Source: UBA1141 sp963665155 (GTDB lineage Bacteria > Chloroflexota > Dehalococcoidia > Lucifugimonadales > UBA3495). Taken from it: a DNA stretch of 64,000 nucleotides. Below the pieces are notes generated by a model. The model made no database searches and was not told the DNA's origin. It saw only the letters and a program-made list of their open reading frames with translations. Position 1 is the first letter of the stretch. Each line of letters starts with the position of its first letter. The translations under genes were made by a program, and so were the position numbers. Below are positions 1-9,800 of the stretch, piece after piece. The DNA is taken from the NCBI GenBank assembly GCA_963665155.2, contig OY761986.2:62001-126000 (forward strand). The letters run 5' to 3'.

Positions 1-724
1 TGGGGCCGCTTTTGCCCCCTCTAAGAACCAGGTGACCGTCGGGATTGCCCGTTGTGCGGATGATGGCGGTCTTTCCATCGGCGTCCATGCCCAAGAACCC
101 TTGGGGGCTTCTTGCGGAAACTGTGGCGTCGATGGCAACTTGAATATTGCCATCAGTCCCATTCTTGAAGCCTACTGGCATGCTCAATCCGCTGGCCATC
201 TGGCGGTGCGTCTGGCTTTCTGTTGTGCGGGCGCCGATGGTAGCCCAACTGACCAAGTCTGCCAAATATTGAGGTACGATTGGGTCGAGAAATTCCGTTC
301 CAGAGTGAATACCCATTTCTGCGAGGCTCAACAGCAAGCTTCGGGCACGCCGCAAGCCGCCCTCAATGTCGAAGCTGTCATCCAGGTTAGGATCGTAAAT
401 TAAGCCCTTCCAACCGGTGGTGGTCCTGGGTTTTTCGAAATAGACCCGCATAATCACCAACAATCGGTCGGTAAGCTTCTCAGAGCAGCGGTATAGTCTC
501 TCGGCGTATTCCAACGCCGCTGCTTCGTCGTGAATCGAACAAGGACCCACAACTACCATAAATCTGGTATCGGAGCCATCTATTATCTGGCGAACCTGGT
601 TCCGACCCGCAGCCACGTTGGTCTCCACGTTTGGAGTCGCCGGAAGGCTGGCTATTAAATCTGAAGGCGTAATCAAGGGCGTTGTGCTTTGAATGTGTAC
701 ATCTCTAGTAACTGTTGGCTGCAT
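1..724 (-). CDS. aroF: 3-deoxy-7-phosphoheptulonate (DAHP) synthase, class I, partial
   Basis: The reading frame starts at ATG 722-724 and runs off the left edge, giving 241 codons. The product condenses phosphoenolpyruvate and erythrose-4-phosphate in the first step of the shikimate pathway. The translation carries class I hallmarks: VVGPCSIHD, then MRVYFEKPRTTTGWKGL, the GLRRAR stretch, GTEFLDP and SWATIGARTTESQTHRQMAS. It is the AroF/AroG/AroH type rather than the type II plant-like form. The C-terminal third lies outside the window, so full length cannot be judged. The gene sits about 110 nt downstream of an aromatic-rich leader peptide and directly behind a terminator hairpin, so its expression is probably set by attenuation. 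Which aromatic amino acid also inhibits the enzyme cannot be told from the sequence. Confidence 0.95.
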   Translation of the reverse strand, partial: MQPTVTRDVHIQSTTPLITPSDLIASLPATPNVETNVAAGRNQVRQIIDGSDTRFMVVVGPCSIHDEAAALEYAERLYRCSEKLTDRLLVIMRVYFEKPRTTTGWKGLIYDPNLDDSFDIEGGLRRARSLLLSLAEMGIHSGTEFLDPIVPQYLADLVSWATIGARTTESQTHRQMASGLSMPVGFKNGTDGNIQVAIDATVSARSPQGFLGMDADGKTAIIRTTGNPDGHLVLRGGKSGP

Positions 725-765
725 TTTCTTCTATCCTAAATGTGCCTGTTTTCGGAAGCAATGCC

Positions 766-795
766 AAAAAAAACCCGGCCTCTGTGCTGGCCGGG
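766..795 (-). terminator. Rho-independent terminator acting as attenuator of DAHP synthase
   Basis: On the minus strand a 7-bp perfect GC stem (CCCGGCC / GGCCGGG, 8-nt loop, 774-795) is followed at once by eight T (766-773), ending about 40 nt before the DAHP synthase ATG. A terminator between promoter and gene makes sense only if it is conditional. The motif GGCCGG at 854-859, inside the leader peptide, is complementary to the upstream arm CCGGCC and can serve as anti-terminator. A small hairpin (GCCCT/AGGGC, 813-827) lies between them. Confidence 0.85.
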
Positions 796-834
796 GTCTG
801 GCGGTCCCTTGAGCCCTTGTCTAGGGCATTTGAG

Positions 835-915
835 TTAGGACACCAAATCTTTGCCGGCCTTATGCCAACCGGTAAAATAATATGAATACCCGAAATACAG
901 ATGCCGCTTAATCAT
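835..915 (-). CDS. aromatic-rich attenuator leader peptide, 26 aa
   Basis: ATG at 913-915 to TAA at 835-837 encodes 26 residues. Seven of the eleven residues from position 7 to 17 are aromatic: Tyr at 7, 10, 12 and 13, Phe at 8 and 14, Trp at 17 (core LYFGYSYYFTGWH). Such density is the signature of a ribosome-stalling leader peptide sensing charged tRNA-Tyr, tRNA-Phe and tRNA-Trp, the end products of the shikimate pathway. The anti-terminator segment GGCCGG overlaps codons 19-21, so a ribosome stalled on the Tyr/Phe codons leaves it free, while one that reaches the stop covers it. No strong ribosome binding site is seen; AAGG lies well upstream of the ATG, and the best promoter predicts an almost leaderless transcript. 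Confidence 0.85.
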   Translation of the reverse strand: MIKRHLYFGYSYYFTGWHKAGKDLVS

Positions 916-923
916 TAAAATAG

Positions 924-952
924 ATTTTGCCTTCTTCGCACACTGATGTCAA
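924..952 (-). promoter_or_regulatory. candidate promoter of the aro leader
   Basis: On the minus strand there is a perfect -35 TTGACA (947-952), a 17-nt spacer and a -10-like CAAAAT (924-929). The start point would fall near 917, almost at the leader ATG. The -10 box is only a 4/6 match. Confidence 0.5.
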
Positions 953-1029
953 GCTCTAATTTCGAAGAATTGCGAAATTCGAATATTGCTACCTAGATTA
1001 AAAGATGGCCAGGCGGGAGAGTGTGACGT

Positions 1030-2082
1030 TTAGTTCTTCAGCGCAGCGCCGATTACCTGGTCTAGCCGACATATTCCAGCAGTTGCCAACCTCTCTTTCA
1101 GTTCATCCACGATATTGAATGGGGACCATAGGTTGACCAGGTTGGCGCTGCCTACCTGAATCGCCGTCGCCCCGGCCATCAGGTATTCCAGTATGTGTTT
1201 GGCTTCGAATATGCCTCCCACGCCGATTATGGGCACGTTTACAACCTGTGCTGTGCGGTAGACCAGCGCCAGGGAGATCAGCCGAAGCGCATGACCCGAA
1301 ATCCCTCCTGTGATGCCGCCCAGCACTGGTTTCCGAGCCTCAATGTCTATGGCCATTGCTGGGACGGTGTTGCAGATAGTCAATGCGTCGGCACCCGAGT
1401 CTACGGCGGCTCGCGCTATTTCCGTAATGTCGGGTACGTTGGGCGCTAGCTTGGCTAGCACTGGGAGTTCGGTGTTCTTCTTGACGGCTTCTACCGCTGC
1501 TGCTGCCAGTTGAGCGGAGTGACCGAACATGGCGCCATTTTCCACGTTGGGGCAACTGAGATTCAACTCAATGGCCTGGAAACCGGTTGCACTTTGGGCC
1601 ATGAAAGTCATTTCCGCAAATTGGGAAACGCTGTCCCCGGAGATGCTGAGAACGACCGTAGTATGGTAACGCGACCATTCTTCGGTCAAACCTGACAGGG
1701 CGGCATCAATACCAGGATTGGCCAAGCCGATGGAGTTTAAGAAAAGGAAATCCCCCTCTTCCATGCCTTGACGATAGGAGGGGGGATCCCAACGAGGTTC
1801 GGGGTTACCTTGTTTTGGGAGCCGGGTGAAGGTTTTCGGTATCACCGCACCCAGCCGCCCCAAATCCATTTCCGAGGTTATGCCTCGACCGTATCCGTCA
1901 TATCCAAAGGTCCCGGACGCAATCATTACCGGGTTGGAGATTCGCAGATGGAACTTGTTATGGGGTGCCAAATCGACCCCGAAGTCCACCTGCTGCCTCT
2001 CTATGGACCCGGCTTTACTGGAGCCAGGTCCACTGGAGCCGCGTCCAGGCTCAGTTCCAACAACCTTATTCTGTAGGCTCAT
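1030..2082 (-). CDS. pyrD: dihydroorotate dehydrogenase, class 1 (catalytic subunit type)
   Basis: This FMN flavoprotein oxidises dihydroorotate to orotate in pyrimidine synthesis. The TIM barrel is recognisable from NPVMIASGTFGYD through ELNLSCPNVENG, which holds the class 1 catalytic Cys, to the FMN-phosphate loop IIGVGGIFEAKHILEYLMAGA. I place the start at ATG 2080-2082, giving 350 aa. It overlaps the last codons of rpoC by 17 nt and so is probably translationally coupled. A longer open frame reaches 2181 but only shadows the rpoC tail. The first 30 or so residues before QVDFGVDLAP are not conserved in the family, so an internal start is possible. No pyrK electron-transfer subunit is adjacent. 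Type 1A and 1B cannot be separated from sequence alone. Confidence 0.88.
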   Translation of the reverse strand: MSLQNKVVGTEPGRGSSGPGSSKAGSIERQQVDFGVDLAPHNKFHLRISNPVMIASGTFGYDGYGRGITSEMDLGRLGAVIPKTFTRLPKQGNPEPRWDPPSYRQGMEEGDFLFLNSIGLANPGIDAALSGLTEEWSRYHTTVVLSISGDSVSQFAEMTFMAQSATGFQAIELNLSCPNVENGAMFGHSAQLAAAAVEAVKKNTELPVLAKLAPNVPDITEIARAAVDSGADALTICNTVPAMAIDIEARKPVLGGITGGISGHALRLISLALVYRTAQVVNVPIIGVGGIFEAKHILEYLMAGATAIQVGSANLVNLWSPFNIVDELKERLATAGICRLDQVIGAALKN

Positions 2083-5000
2083 CTTCCGACGGGGCACCGC
2101 CCATGTCGACGCTGCCGCCAACCTCCTCCCCGATCTGCTGTTCGCCAACGCTTGGATTACCAATTTGATTACCGTCGTCACCGTTGGTTCCGGATTGGGC
2201 GCCTAGTTCTGCGTCGTTTTCCGTACTTATTTCGGAGCCATTCTCAGAACTGAATGCCATGGTTGAGCCGTTCGTGCCGGACGGGGCGTCGCCATTCGGT
2301 GAGCTGAGTGAATCATCCACCGTTTCGTCGAATATGTTTTCCAGGCTCGCCTCGTCGGGGCCCTCCGAGCTATCATCGTTCGCGAAAATGTTGAAGGGCG
2401 GGTCGGCTTCCGGGGCGTCATCAACTTTGTCAAAATGTGGCGGTTGACTTCCCCCTCCGGCGACTCCGCTACCGGTACCGAAGGGTCCACCCAGCCATCC
2501 TGCCGGAGATGCCATCACTAGCTCCGGTACAGGCTCGGGCTCCAACAGCTTGTCCATACCCGGTACTTCGACGCGGGCAGGGATTAGCCGTCCGATTATC
2601 ACATTCTCTTTCAGGCCCAGCAGCCAGTCTTGGGCTCCGCTAACTGCTGCTTGGGTCAGAACCCTTGTTGTTTCCTGGAAAGATGCCGCGGAAAGGAAAC
2701 TGTCGGTTAGCAGCGATGCCCGGGTGATACCCAACAAGACGGGTTTAGCCGTGGCTGGTTCGCCGCCTTCGGCAAGTACCTTGGCGTTCTTGTCTTGGAA
2801 CTCGAATTTGTCCACCATCTGGCCGGGAATGTAATCGGAGTCACCGGTAGATTCAACCGATACACGCCGTAGCATCTGGCGGAGGATTATTTCGATGTGC
2901 TTGTCATGGATTCCCACACCCTGAGATCGGTAGACCTGCTGAACCTCATTTACAAGATAGCGTTGCAGTTCATCCTTTCCTCTGATATGCAGAATGTCGT
3001 GGGGGTTCAGCGGACCACTGATAAGAGCATCTCCCGCTTTCACCTCGTCTCCCGAGGACACCAGGATATGAGCGGAGGCTGGAATGATGTGTTCACGCTC
3101 CTCCACGTCTTCCCATACTAACGAGACGCCATTCTTGGTCAATTCTACTCGACCGCCAATATTGGCGATCACCTGTTCTACGGGATGGGTCTCCTCACCT
3201 TCTTCGGACTCTCCGCCCAATGACGGGAGGGTGCTGGCCAAGGGCATGCCGGGCTCTACGTACTCGCCCTGGTCCACCACCAGCTTGGCGGCTTTAGGAA
3301 TGACGTAGTCTTCCCTGAATTCTTCCCGGCTGACCAATCGAAGGCGGCGACCATCGTCGTCAGACTCGATTTCGACCAAGCCGTCAATGTCGGCAAGGAT
3401 AGCGGCGCCTTTTGGCACGCGGGCTTCGAACAGCTCTTCTACCCTGGGAAGGCCGCTTGTAATATCCAGCCCCGCCACACCTCCGGTGTGGAAGGTTCTC
3501 ATGGTCAACTGGGTTCCGGGCTCGCCGATGCTCTGAGCGGCGATTATGCCAACGGCTTGACCTTCCTCCACAACCAAGCCGGTGGCGGGCAGGCGACCGT
3601 AGCAAAGTTGGCAGACACCGCGGCTGGCGTCGCATGTTAGTGGCGATCGCACTGGCACCTCGTCTAGACCTGACTCGGCGATTGCCGTTGCTATGGCTTC
3701 GTCAATTGCCTCGTTACGGTCGACGAGTATCTCACCGGTTTCTGGGTGGACAATGGGCGCAGCGGCAAAACGGCCAAGTATCCGTTCTCTCAAAGACGAA
3801 TTCGCAAGGTCGTCGGGCCGTTTGGTGACCCAGTGAGCATCGTAGGTCTCACAGTCGATTAGCAGAATAATCATTTCTTGGGCGATATCTATCAACCGGC
3901 GGGTCAAATACCCGCTGTCGGCGGTTCGCAGTGCCGTATCGGCCAGACCCTTCCGCGCACCGTGGGTTGATATGAAGTATTCCAGAGCGGTTAGTCCTTC
4001 GCGGAAACTAGATTTAATTGGAAGGTCGATGATGCGGCCTTTGGGGTTGCTCATCAAACCACGCATCCCGGCCATCTGTTTGATCTGGGAAATGTTACCT
4101 TTAGCGCCCGACACCGCCATGACGGCGATGCCGCCAAAATTAGGTAGATCGGCCTCCACCAGTTGGGTGGTTAGGTCTGAAGCTTCAGTCCAAGCGTCCA
4201 CCGTCTTTTCGTAGCGTTGCTCCTCGGAAATCAGGCCCGAGAGATATTGATCCTCTAGATCACTGACCACCCTGGCGGCTTCGGTTAAAATGGCCGGTTT
4301 CTGAGCGGAGACCTGAATGTCGTTAATTGCGATGGTAATTCCAGACGTGGTGGCGTAGTGGAAACCCAGATGTTTGATCTCGTCCAGAGTCTCGGCAGTC
4401 TCATCATTCGTTAGTTGACGGTACAGGTTGGCGGTCAGGTCCTTTAGGCCGGCACGGTCCATGAGGCGGTTCTGGAACGATATGGAATCCGGCAGAATTT
4501 CGTTGAACATGAGACGCCCGACGGTAGTTTCCAACCAGCCGTCTTCATCGTATCCGTCAACGTATCCGTCAACGTGGCGGACTTTAATTTGGGCTTGCAG
4601 TTCAATGAGCTCCGACGCATGGGCAATACGCGCCTCGTCGAAGTCGTAATATTCGGTTCCTTCACCCTTCGCGCCTTCTCGGAGTTGGGTCAAGTAGTAA
4701 CAACCCATGACCATGTCCAAAGTCGGGGCGACCAATGGGTCGCCGGAAGCGGGAGACAGCATGTTATGGGTGCTCAACATGGCTTCCTTGGCTTCCAGCA
4801 CTGCCATCCTCGACAACGGAACGTGGACGGCCATCTGGTCTCCGTCGAAATCGGCGTTGAAGGCTGAGCATACCAGAGGGTGAATCTGGATTGCGTTTCC
4901 TTCAATTAGCACGGGCATGAACGCCTGGATACCCAACCGGTGCAAGGTGGGTGCGCGGTTTAGCAGCACCGGCCGATTTTTGATTACATCTTCCAGGATG

Positions 5001-6556
5001 TCCCAGACCTCGGGACGAGCGCGCTCCACCATTCGCTTGGCATTTTTAATGTTCGGGGCAATTCCCAATACAGTTAAACGGTGCATTACGAAGGGCTTGA
5101 ACAATTCCAGAGCCATCCGCTTGGGCAAGCCACACTCGTGCATCTTCAATTCAGGTCCCACCACAATGACGGAGCGTCCGCTATAGTCTACCCGCTTGCC
5201 CAAGAGGTTTTGGCGGAACCGCCCTTGCTTGCCGCGCAGCAGGTCTGAAAGGGACTTTAATTTGTGGTTATGGCTGCCTTGGATGGGCCGACCGCGACGA
5301 CCGTTGTCGATCAAGGCATCGACTGCCTCTTGCAGCATTCGTTTTTCGTTTCGGATGATGATTTCCGGTGCGCCCAAATCCATTAGCCGCTTGAGGCGAT
5401 TGTTCCGGTTAATCACCCGGCGGTAGAGGTCATTCAGGTCGCTGGTGGCGAATCGTCCGCCGTCCAGTTGGACCATGGGCCGCAGTTCTGGCGGCAATAC
5501 CGGCAGAACCGAGAGGATCATATCCTCGACCCGGTTGCCGCTATTGCGGAAGGATTCAACGACTCTCAGCCGTTTGATCGCCTTCTTCCGGCGTTGGCCT
5601 GATGTTGAATGCATCTCATAGATCAATTGGTCTCTGAGGGCCTCTAGGTCGATCATCCTCAGAATAGCCAAAATCGCTTCGGCCCCCATCGCCGCTTGGA
5701 ACACGTTGCCGTAGTGCTCTTTCAATTCCCGGTAACGTGATTCCGCAATTAGCATGTGAACCCGCAGGTCCTCAAGCTCGTCTATGCTGGTCTGAAGTTG
5801 CTCTTGAAGCTGGGCTTCATCCGTGGACAGCTGGCTGTTGATGGCGTCGATTTCCGCCTGCATCGCCAGGCGCTCCACTTCAGGGTCTATCGGAGCTACC
5901 GGATCGGCGGCGGAATCTGTCGTCATACCTTCGACAGGCTCAATTGGAGACGCTTCGGTTTCTTCGGTCGGGGAATTTTCGCCCTCTCCCTCAGGATTAT
6001 CGATCCGGCGGTTCAACTCCTCAATCTTAAGCTCCGCTTCCCGTTGCCGCTTCTTGAGAGCCATGTCGTGCTTGGCTTGCTCTTCTTCAATCGTCTCTCC
6101 CCGGACATCTTCGTCCACGGACACGATAATGTGTTGGGCGAAATAGAGTACCCGCTCCAGGTTTCTGGGAGACAGGTCCAACAGCAAGCCCAACCGGCTG
6201 GGAGTCGTTTTGCTAAACCAAATGTGAGCTACGGGCGCCGCCAAGCGGATGTGACCCATTCGCTCTCGCCGAACCTTGGAGCGAGTTACCTCGACACCGC
6301 AACGGTCGCAGACGACGCCGCGGTAACGGATACGCTTATATTTGCCACAGAAGCATTCCCAGTCTTTGGTTGGTCCGAACAAGCGCTCGCAGAACAGGCC
6401 GTCTTTCTCGGGCCTTAACGTGCGGTAGTTTATCGTTTCCGGTTTGGTAACTTCGCCGTGAGACCAGTTTAAAATCTGCTCCGGCGAGGCAATGGAAATT
6501 CGAATTGCGTTGAAGTTGGTGCCTTGTGTCTCGGTCCTATCAGCTAGTCTGACCAT
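2066..6556 (-). CDS. rpoC: DNA-directed RNA polymerase beta' subunit
   Basis: The protein of 1496 aa is the beta' subunit of RNA polymerase. The N-terminal zinc-binding Cys set is visible at about C68, C70, C83 and C86, the catalytic Mg motif NADFDGDQMAVH at about 567-578, and the second zinc cluster in LTCDASRGVCQLCYGR. An acidic, coiled insertion lies at about 150-260, between the clamp helices and the core. After the conserved end the protein carries an unusual acidic, Ser/Gly/Asn-rich tail of about 150 residues. The start ATG 6554-6556 has an excellent GGAGG site six bases upstream. Its RBS and start region nearly duplicate the last codons of rpoB, with a minisatellite in between. The gene is co-oriented with rpoB and followed by pyrD. 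Confidence 0.98.
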   Translation of the reverse strand: MVRLADRTETQGTNFNAIRISIASPEQILNWSHGEVTKPETINYRTLRPEKDGLFCERLFGPTKDWECFCGKYKRIRYRGVVCDRCGVEVTRSKVRRERMGHIRLAAPVAHIWFSKTTPSRLGLLLDLSPRNLERVLYFAQHIIVSVDEDVRGETIEEEQAKHDMALKKRQREAELKIEELNRRIDNPEGEGENSPTEETEASPIEPVEGMTTDSAADPVAPIDPEVERLAMQAEIDAINSQLSTDEAQLQEQLQTSIDELEDLRVHMLIAESRYRELKEHYGNVFQAAMGAEAILAILRMIDLEALRDQLIYEMHSTSGQRRKKAIKRLRVVESFRNSGNRVEDMILSVLPVLPPELRPMVQLDGGRFATSDLNDLYRRVINRNNRLKRLMDLGAPEIIIRNEKRMLQEAVDALIDNGRRGRPIQGSHNHKLKSLSDLLRGKQGRFRQNLLGKRVDYSGRSVIVVGPELKMHECGLPKRMALELFKPFVMHRLTVLGIAPNIKNAKRMVERARPEVWDILEDVIKNRPVLLNRAPTLHRLGIQAFMPVLIEGNAIQIHPLVCSAFNADFDGDQMAVHVPLSRMAVLEAKEAMLSTHNMLSPASGDPLVAPTLDMVMGCYYLTQLREGAKGEGTEYYDFDEARIAHASELIELQAQIKVRHVDGYVDGYDEDGWLETTVGRLMFNEILPDSISFQNRLMDRAGLKDLTANLYRQLTNDETAETLDEIKHLGFHYATTSGITIAINDIQVSAQKPAILTEAARVVSDLEDQYLSGLISEEQRYEKTVDAWTEASDLTTQLVEADLPNFGGIAVMAVSGAKGNISQIKQMAGMRGLMSNPKGRIIDLPIKSSFREGLTALEYFISTHGARKGLADTALRTADSGYLTRRLIDIAQEMIILLIDCETYDAHWVTKRPDDLANSSLRERILGRFAAAPIVHPETGEILVDRNEAIDEAIATAIAESGLDEVPVRSPLTCDASRGVCQLCYGRLPATGLVVEEGQAVGIIAAQSIGEPGTQLTMRTFHTGGVAGLDITSGLPRVEELFEARVPKGAAILADIDGLVEIESDDDGRRLRLVSREEFREDYVIPKAAKLVVDQGEYVEPGMPLASTLPSLGGESEEGEETHPVEQVIANIGGRVELTKNGVSLVWEDVEEREHIIPASAHILVSSGDEVKAGDALISGPLNPHDILHIRGKDELQRYLVNEVQQVYRSQGVGIHDKHIEIILRQMLRRVSVESTGDSDYIPGQMVDKFEFQDKNAKVLAEGGEPATAKPVLLGITRASLLTDSFLSAASFQETTRVLTQAAVSGAQDWLLGLKENVIIGRLIPARVEVPGMDKLLEPEPVPELVMASPAGWLGGPFGTGSGVAGGGSQPPHFDKVDDAPEADPPFNIFANDDSSEGPDEASLENIFDETVDDSLSSPNGDAPSGTNGSTMAFSSENGSEISTENDAELGAQSGTNGDDGNQIGNPSVGEQQIGEEVGGSVDMGGAPSEDEPTE

Positions 6557-6593
6557 TAAATAGCCTCCAATGGATGGTAAAGGTCAATGTTGT

Positions 6594-6802
6594 CATGGAA
6601 AATCCCCAGGTTCATGGAAAATCCCCAGGTTCATGGAAAATCCCCAGGTTCATGGAAAATCCCCAGGTTCATGGAAAATCCCCAGGTTCATGGAAAATCC
6701 CCAGGTTCATGGAAAATCCCCAGGTTCATGGAAAATCCCCAGGTTCATGGAAAATCCCCAGGTTCATGGAAAATCCCCAGGTTCATGGAAAATCCCCAGG
6801 TT
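6594..6802. repeat. 19-bp minisatellite, 11 perfect copies, between rpoB and rpoC
   Basis: The unit CATGGAAAATCCCCAGGTT is repeated exactly eleven times (209 bp) without a single mismatch, followed by a partial CATG. It fills most of the 258-bp gap between the rpoB stop and the rpoC start, so it must be transcribed within rpoBC mRNA. The flanks are themselves a diverged direct repeat: about 42 bp at 6555-6597 match 6815-6857, including the GGAGGC(T/G)ATTTAA core. On the plus strand the array is open in all three frames, which is a by-product of the repeat. Confidence 0.98.
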
Positions 6803-6814
6803 CATGAGGGTGGT

Positions 6815-9800
6815 TTAAATCGCCTCCAATGGTTGATAAAGGTCGATGTCGTCGGATATCCCCGGGGTTAGCGATGGTCGTTCATCTTCGTTCAAAAGCT
6901 CAACGGACAAGCCGAGACTCTGGAGTTCTTTCAATAGCACGTTGAAGGACTCGGGCACACCCGGTTGGCCAATGGGCTCGCCCTTTACGATGGCCTCATA
7001 GGTCTTGACCCGGCCTGCCACATCGTCGGATTTGACGGTCAATACTTCCTGAAGGTTGTAGGCTGCGCTATACGCTTCCAGCGCCCAAACTTCCATTTCA
7101 CCGAACCTCTGGCCTCCAAACTGGGCTTTACCGCCCAAGGGCTGTTGGGTAATCATGGAGTAGGGTCCCGTGGAACGGGCGTGAATTTTATCCTCAACAA
7201 GGTGGATCAGTTTTAGAATGTAGATGCTCCCTACTGTTATCAATTGATCGAATGATTCGCCGCTACGACCGTCGATCAATTCGAATTTCCCGAACGTTGG
7301 GGGGGCTATCCGTTTCTTGTGGTGAATATCAAGGGCCAGTTTATGCATCTCCTCCAAGGTCAATCCCGTCGGGTCTTCATTAGCCTCATCGGCAAGCCAC
7401 ATTCGTAAGCACGCTTCCTGCGCAGCCCCCTGAATGGAGTCGTCAAATAGCCTGGCCGAGTCCAAGCCTCGATCCGAAAGCCAGCTTTCCAGCTTGGAGT
7501 GATCCAGCTCAGGCGCATCGGTGGGAGCGGCATCAATGGCACCGGCCTGTTGTGCGAACCAAACTCTAGCCAGAGCATCCTCAATGGAGATGTCTTTGGC
7601 TCCGTCGAACACTGGGGTGTTAGCCCGGAAGTTCAGCCCTCGGGCGGCCCAGCCAAGGTGGGTTTCCAGCACTTGGCCCAAGTTCATCCGCGAAGGAACG
7701 CCAATGGGGTTTAGGATAATATCCACAGGAGTGCCGTCGGTCAGGAAGGGCATATCCTCTTCGGGAAGAATGCGTGAAACCACTCCTTTGTTGCCGTGGC
7801 GGCCAGCCATTTTATCGCCGACCGATATCTTCCTCGTCTGGGCGATCCACACGCGAACCGCTTCGTTAACTCCCGGAGGCAGGTCGTCCCGGTTTGCCCG
7901 GTTCAACACCTTAACATCTATGATCTTGCCCCGTTCGCCATGGGGGACCCGCAACGAAGTGTCTTTGACGTCGCGGGATTTTTCTCCGAAGATCGCTCGC
8001 AGCAATTTCTCCTCTGCGGTCAACTCGGTCTCGCCTTTCGGGGTGACCTTGCCTACCAGGATGTCTCCCGGTCCCACTTCGGCGCCGACGCAAATGATAC
8101 CCCGTTCATCCAAGTCCCGCAGGCTGGCTTCGCCGACGTTGGGGATGTCCCTGGTTATCTCTTCGGGCCCCAGTTTGGTTTCCCGGGCTTCCATTTCGTG
8201 TTTCTCAATGTGAGTGGAGCTGAAATAGTCTTCCTTTACCAACCGCTCACTGAGAATAATTGCGTCTTCGTAGTTGTAACCTTCCCATGACATGAAGGCG
8301 ACCAGAACGTTTTGGCCCAAGGCCAGTTCCCCGTGGTCGGTGGAAGAACTGTCGGCCAGGACGCTCCCACGTTCGACAATGTCTCCTTTGGCCACTATGG
8401 GACGTTGATCAAAGCAGGTACCCTGATTTGTCCGAGCGAACTTAATCACCGGATGCACGTGATCGTTACCTTCCGCGTCGGTGACAATTATTTCCCGGCC
8501 TCCCACCGATTTAATATGGCCGGCGGCTAACGACAGCACCATCTGTCCGCTGTCACGGGCTACCCGGCTTTCTATGCCGGTACCTACCACCGGTGCCTGT
8601 GGGCGCAGCAAGGGAACCGCTTGGCGTTGCATGTTCGAGCCCATCAGAGCTCGGTTGGCGTCATCGTGCTCCAGGAAGGGGATCAGGGCCGCCGAAACGC
8701 TCATGATCTGCATCGGTGAGACGTCAATATAGTCTACGGCGTCCGGGTGGGCCTCAGTGTACGATTCGCCGACACGCACCTCTACCCGGTCGTCCATGAA
8801 TTGGTTCAGTGAATCAAGTCTAGAATTCGCTTGAGCGACCCTAAAGTTTTCCTCTTGGTCGGCGGAGAGATACTGTACCTCTTCGTCGACGCTGGCGACA
8901 AAGGGCCGGACATTAATAATCGTTCCCGCTGGCAAGTTCCTTATCGCAGCGAGCCGCTGCCGATTGACCACTTTGCCCTTTCCGGCGATGACCTTGCCGT
9001 CTTCGTCCAATACATCTTCGTTCACCAAGCGGCCTTCGATCCCCGGAGAGTCGCTGGTAACTGTTCGGATTACCCTTCGGTAAGGGGATTCAATGAATCC
9101 AAACTCGTTTATCCGGGCATAGGACGCCAAGGAACTGAGCAGACCGATGTTTGGCCCTTCCGGGGTCTCGATGGGGCAAATCCGCCCGTAGTGGGAGAAG
9201 TGGACGTCTCTGACGTCGAAGCCAGCCCGCTCCCGGGACAACCCGCCGGGCCCCAGAGCCGACAGGCGGCGTTTGTGGGTTAGTTCCGCCAAGGGGTTGG
9301 TTTGGTCCATGAACTGGGACAACTGGGAGCCGCCAAAGAACTCCCGGACGGCCGCAACCACGGGTCTGATGTTTACCAGGCCTTGAGGGGCGGCGGTTTC
9401 CGGATCGACAAGGGTCATTTTTTCTTTGACCATTCTCTCCATGCGGAGCAGTCCAACGCGGACCTGGTTCTGCACCAGTTCGCCTACGGCCCTGACCCGG
9501 CGGTTGCCCAGATGGTCAATGTCATCGGGCTTCCCTTGGCCCTGATTGATGCGGATCATCGTGCGAATTACCGCCACAACGTCATGGAGGCTTAAAGTCA
9601 TCAAATCTGCGTTTTCGGTCTGGTCCAACCTGCGGTTTAGCTTGAACCGGCCAACTCGGCCCAAATCGTATCGCCTGGCCCCAAAGAACAGGTTACGGAT
9701 CAGGTTTCGTGAGTTTTCCAAGCTGGGAGGCTCACCGGGGCGCAGCCTGCGGTAAAACTCGATCTGGGCCGCCGCCATCCGCTTGGATTGGTCTGAATTA

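Noticed and set aside
1195..1449. Plus-strand frames within the pyrD region
   Set aside because: They are shadows of the conserved minus-strand dihydroorotate dehydrogenase.
5756..6418. A 220-codon plus-strand frame inside rpoC
   Set aside because: It is antisense to conserved rpoC sequence and has no family-like composition.
6594..6802. The 19-bp array as a CRISPR
   Set aside because: Units are directly adjacent with no spacers, and no cas gene is present.
6570..6871. Three overlapping plus-strand frames encoding MENPQVHGKSPGSWKIPRF-type repeats
   Set aside because: They only translate the 19-bp array, which lacks stops in every plus frame; no independent signal supports a protein.
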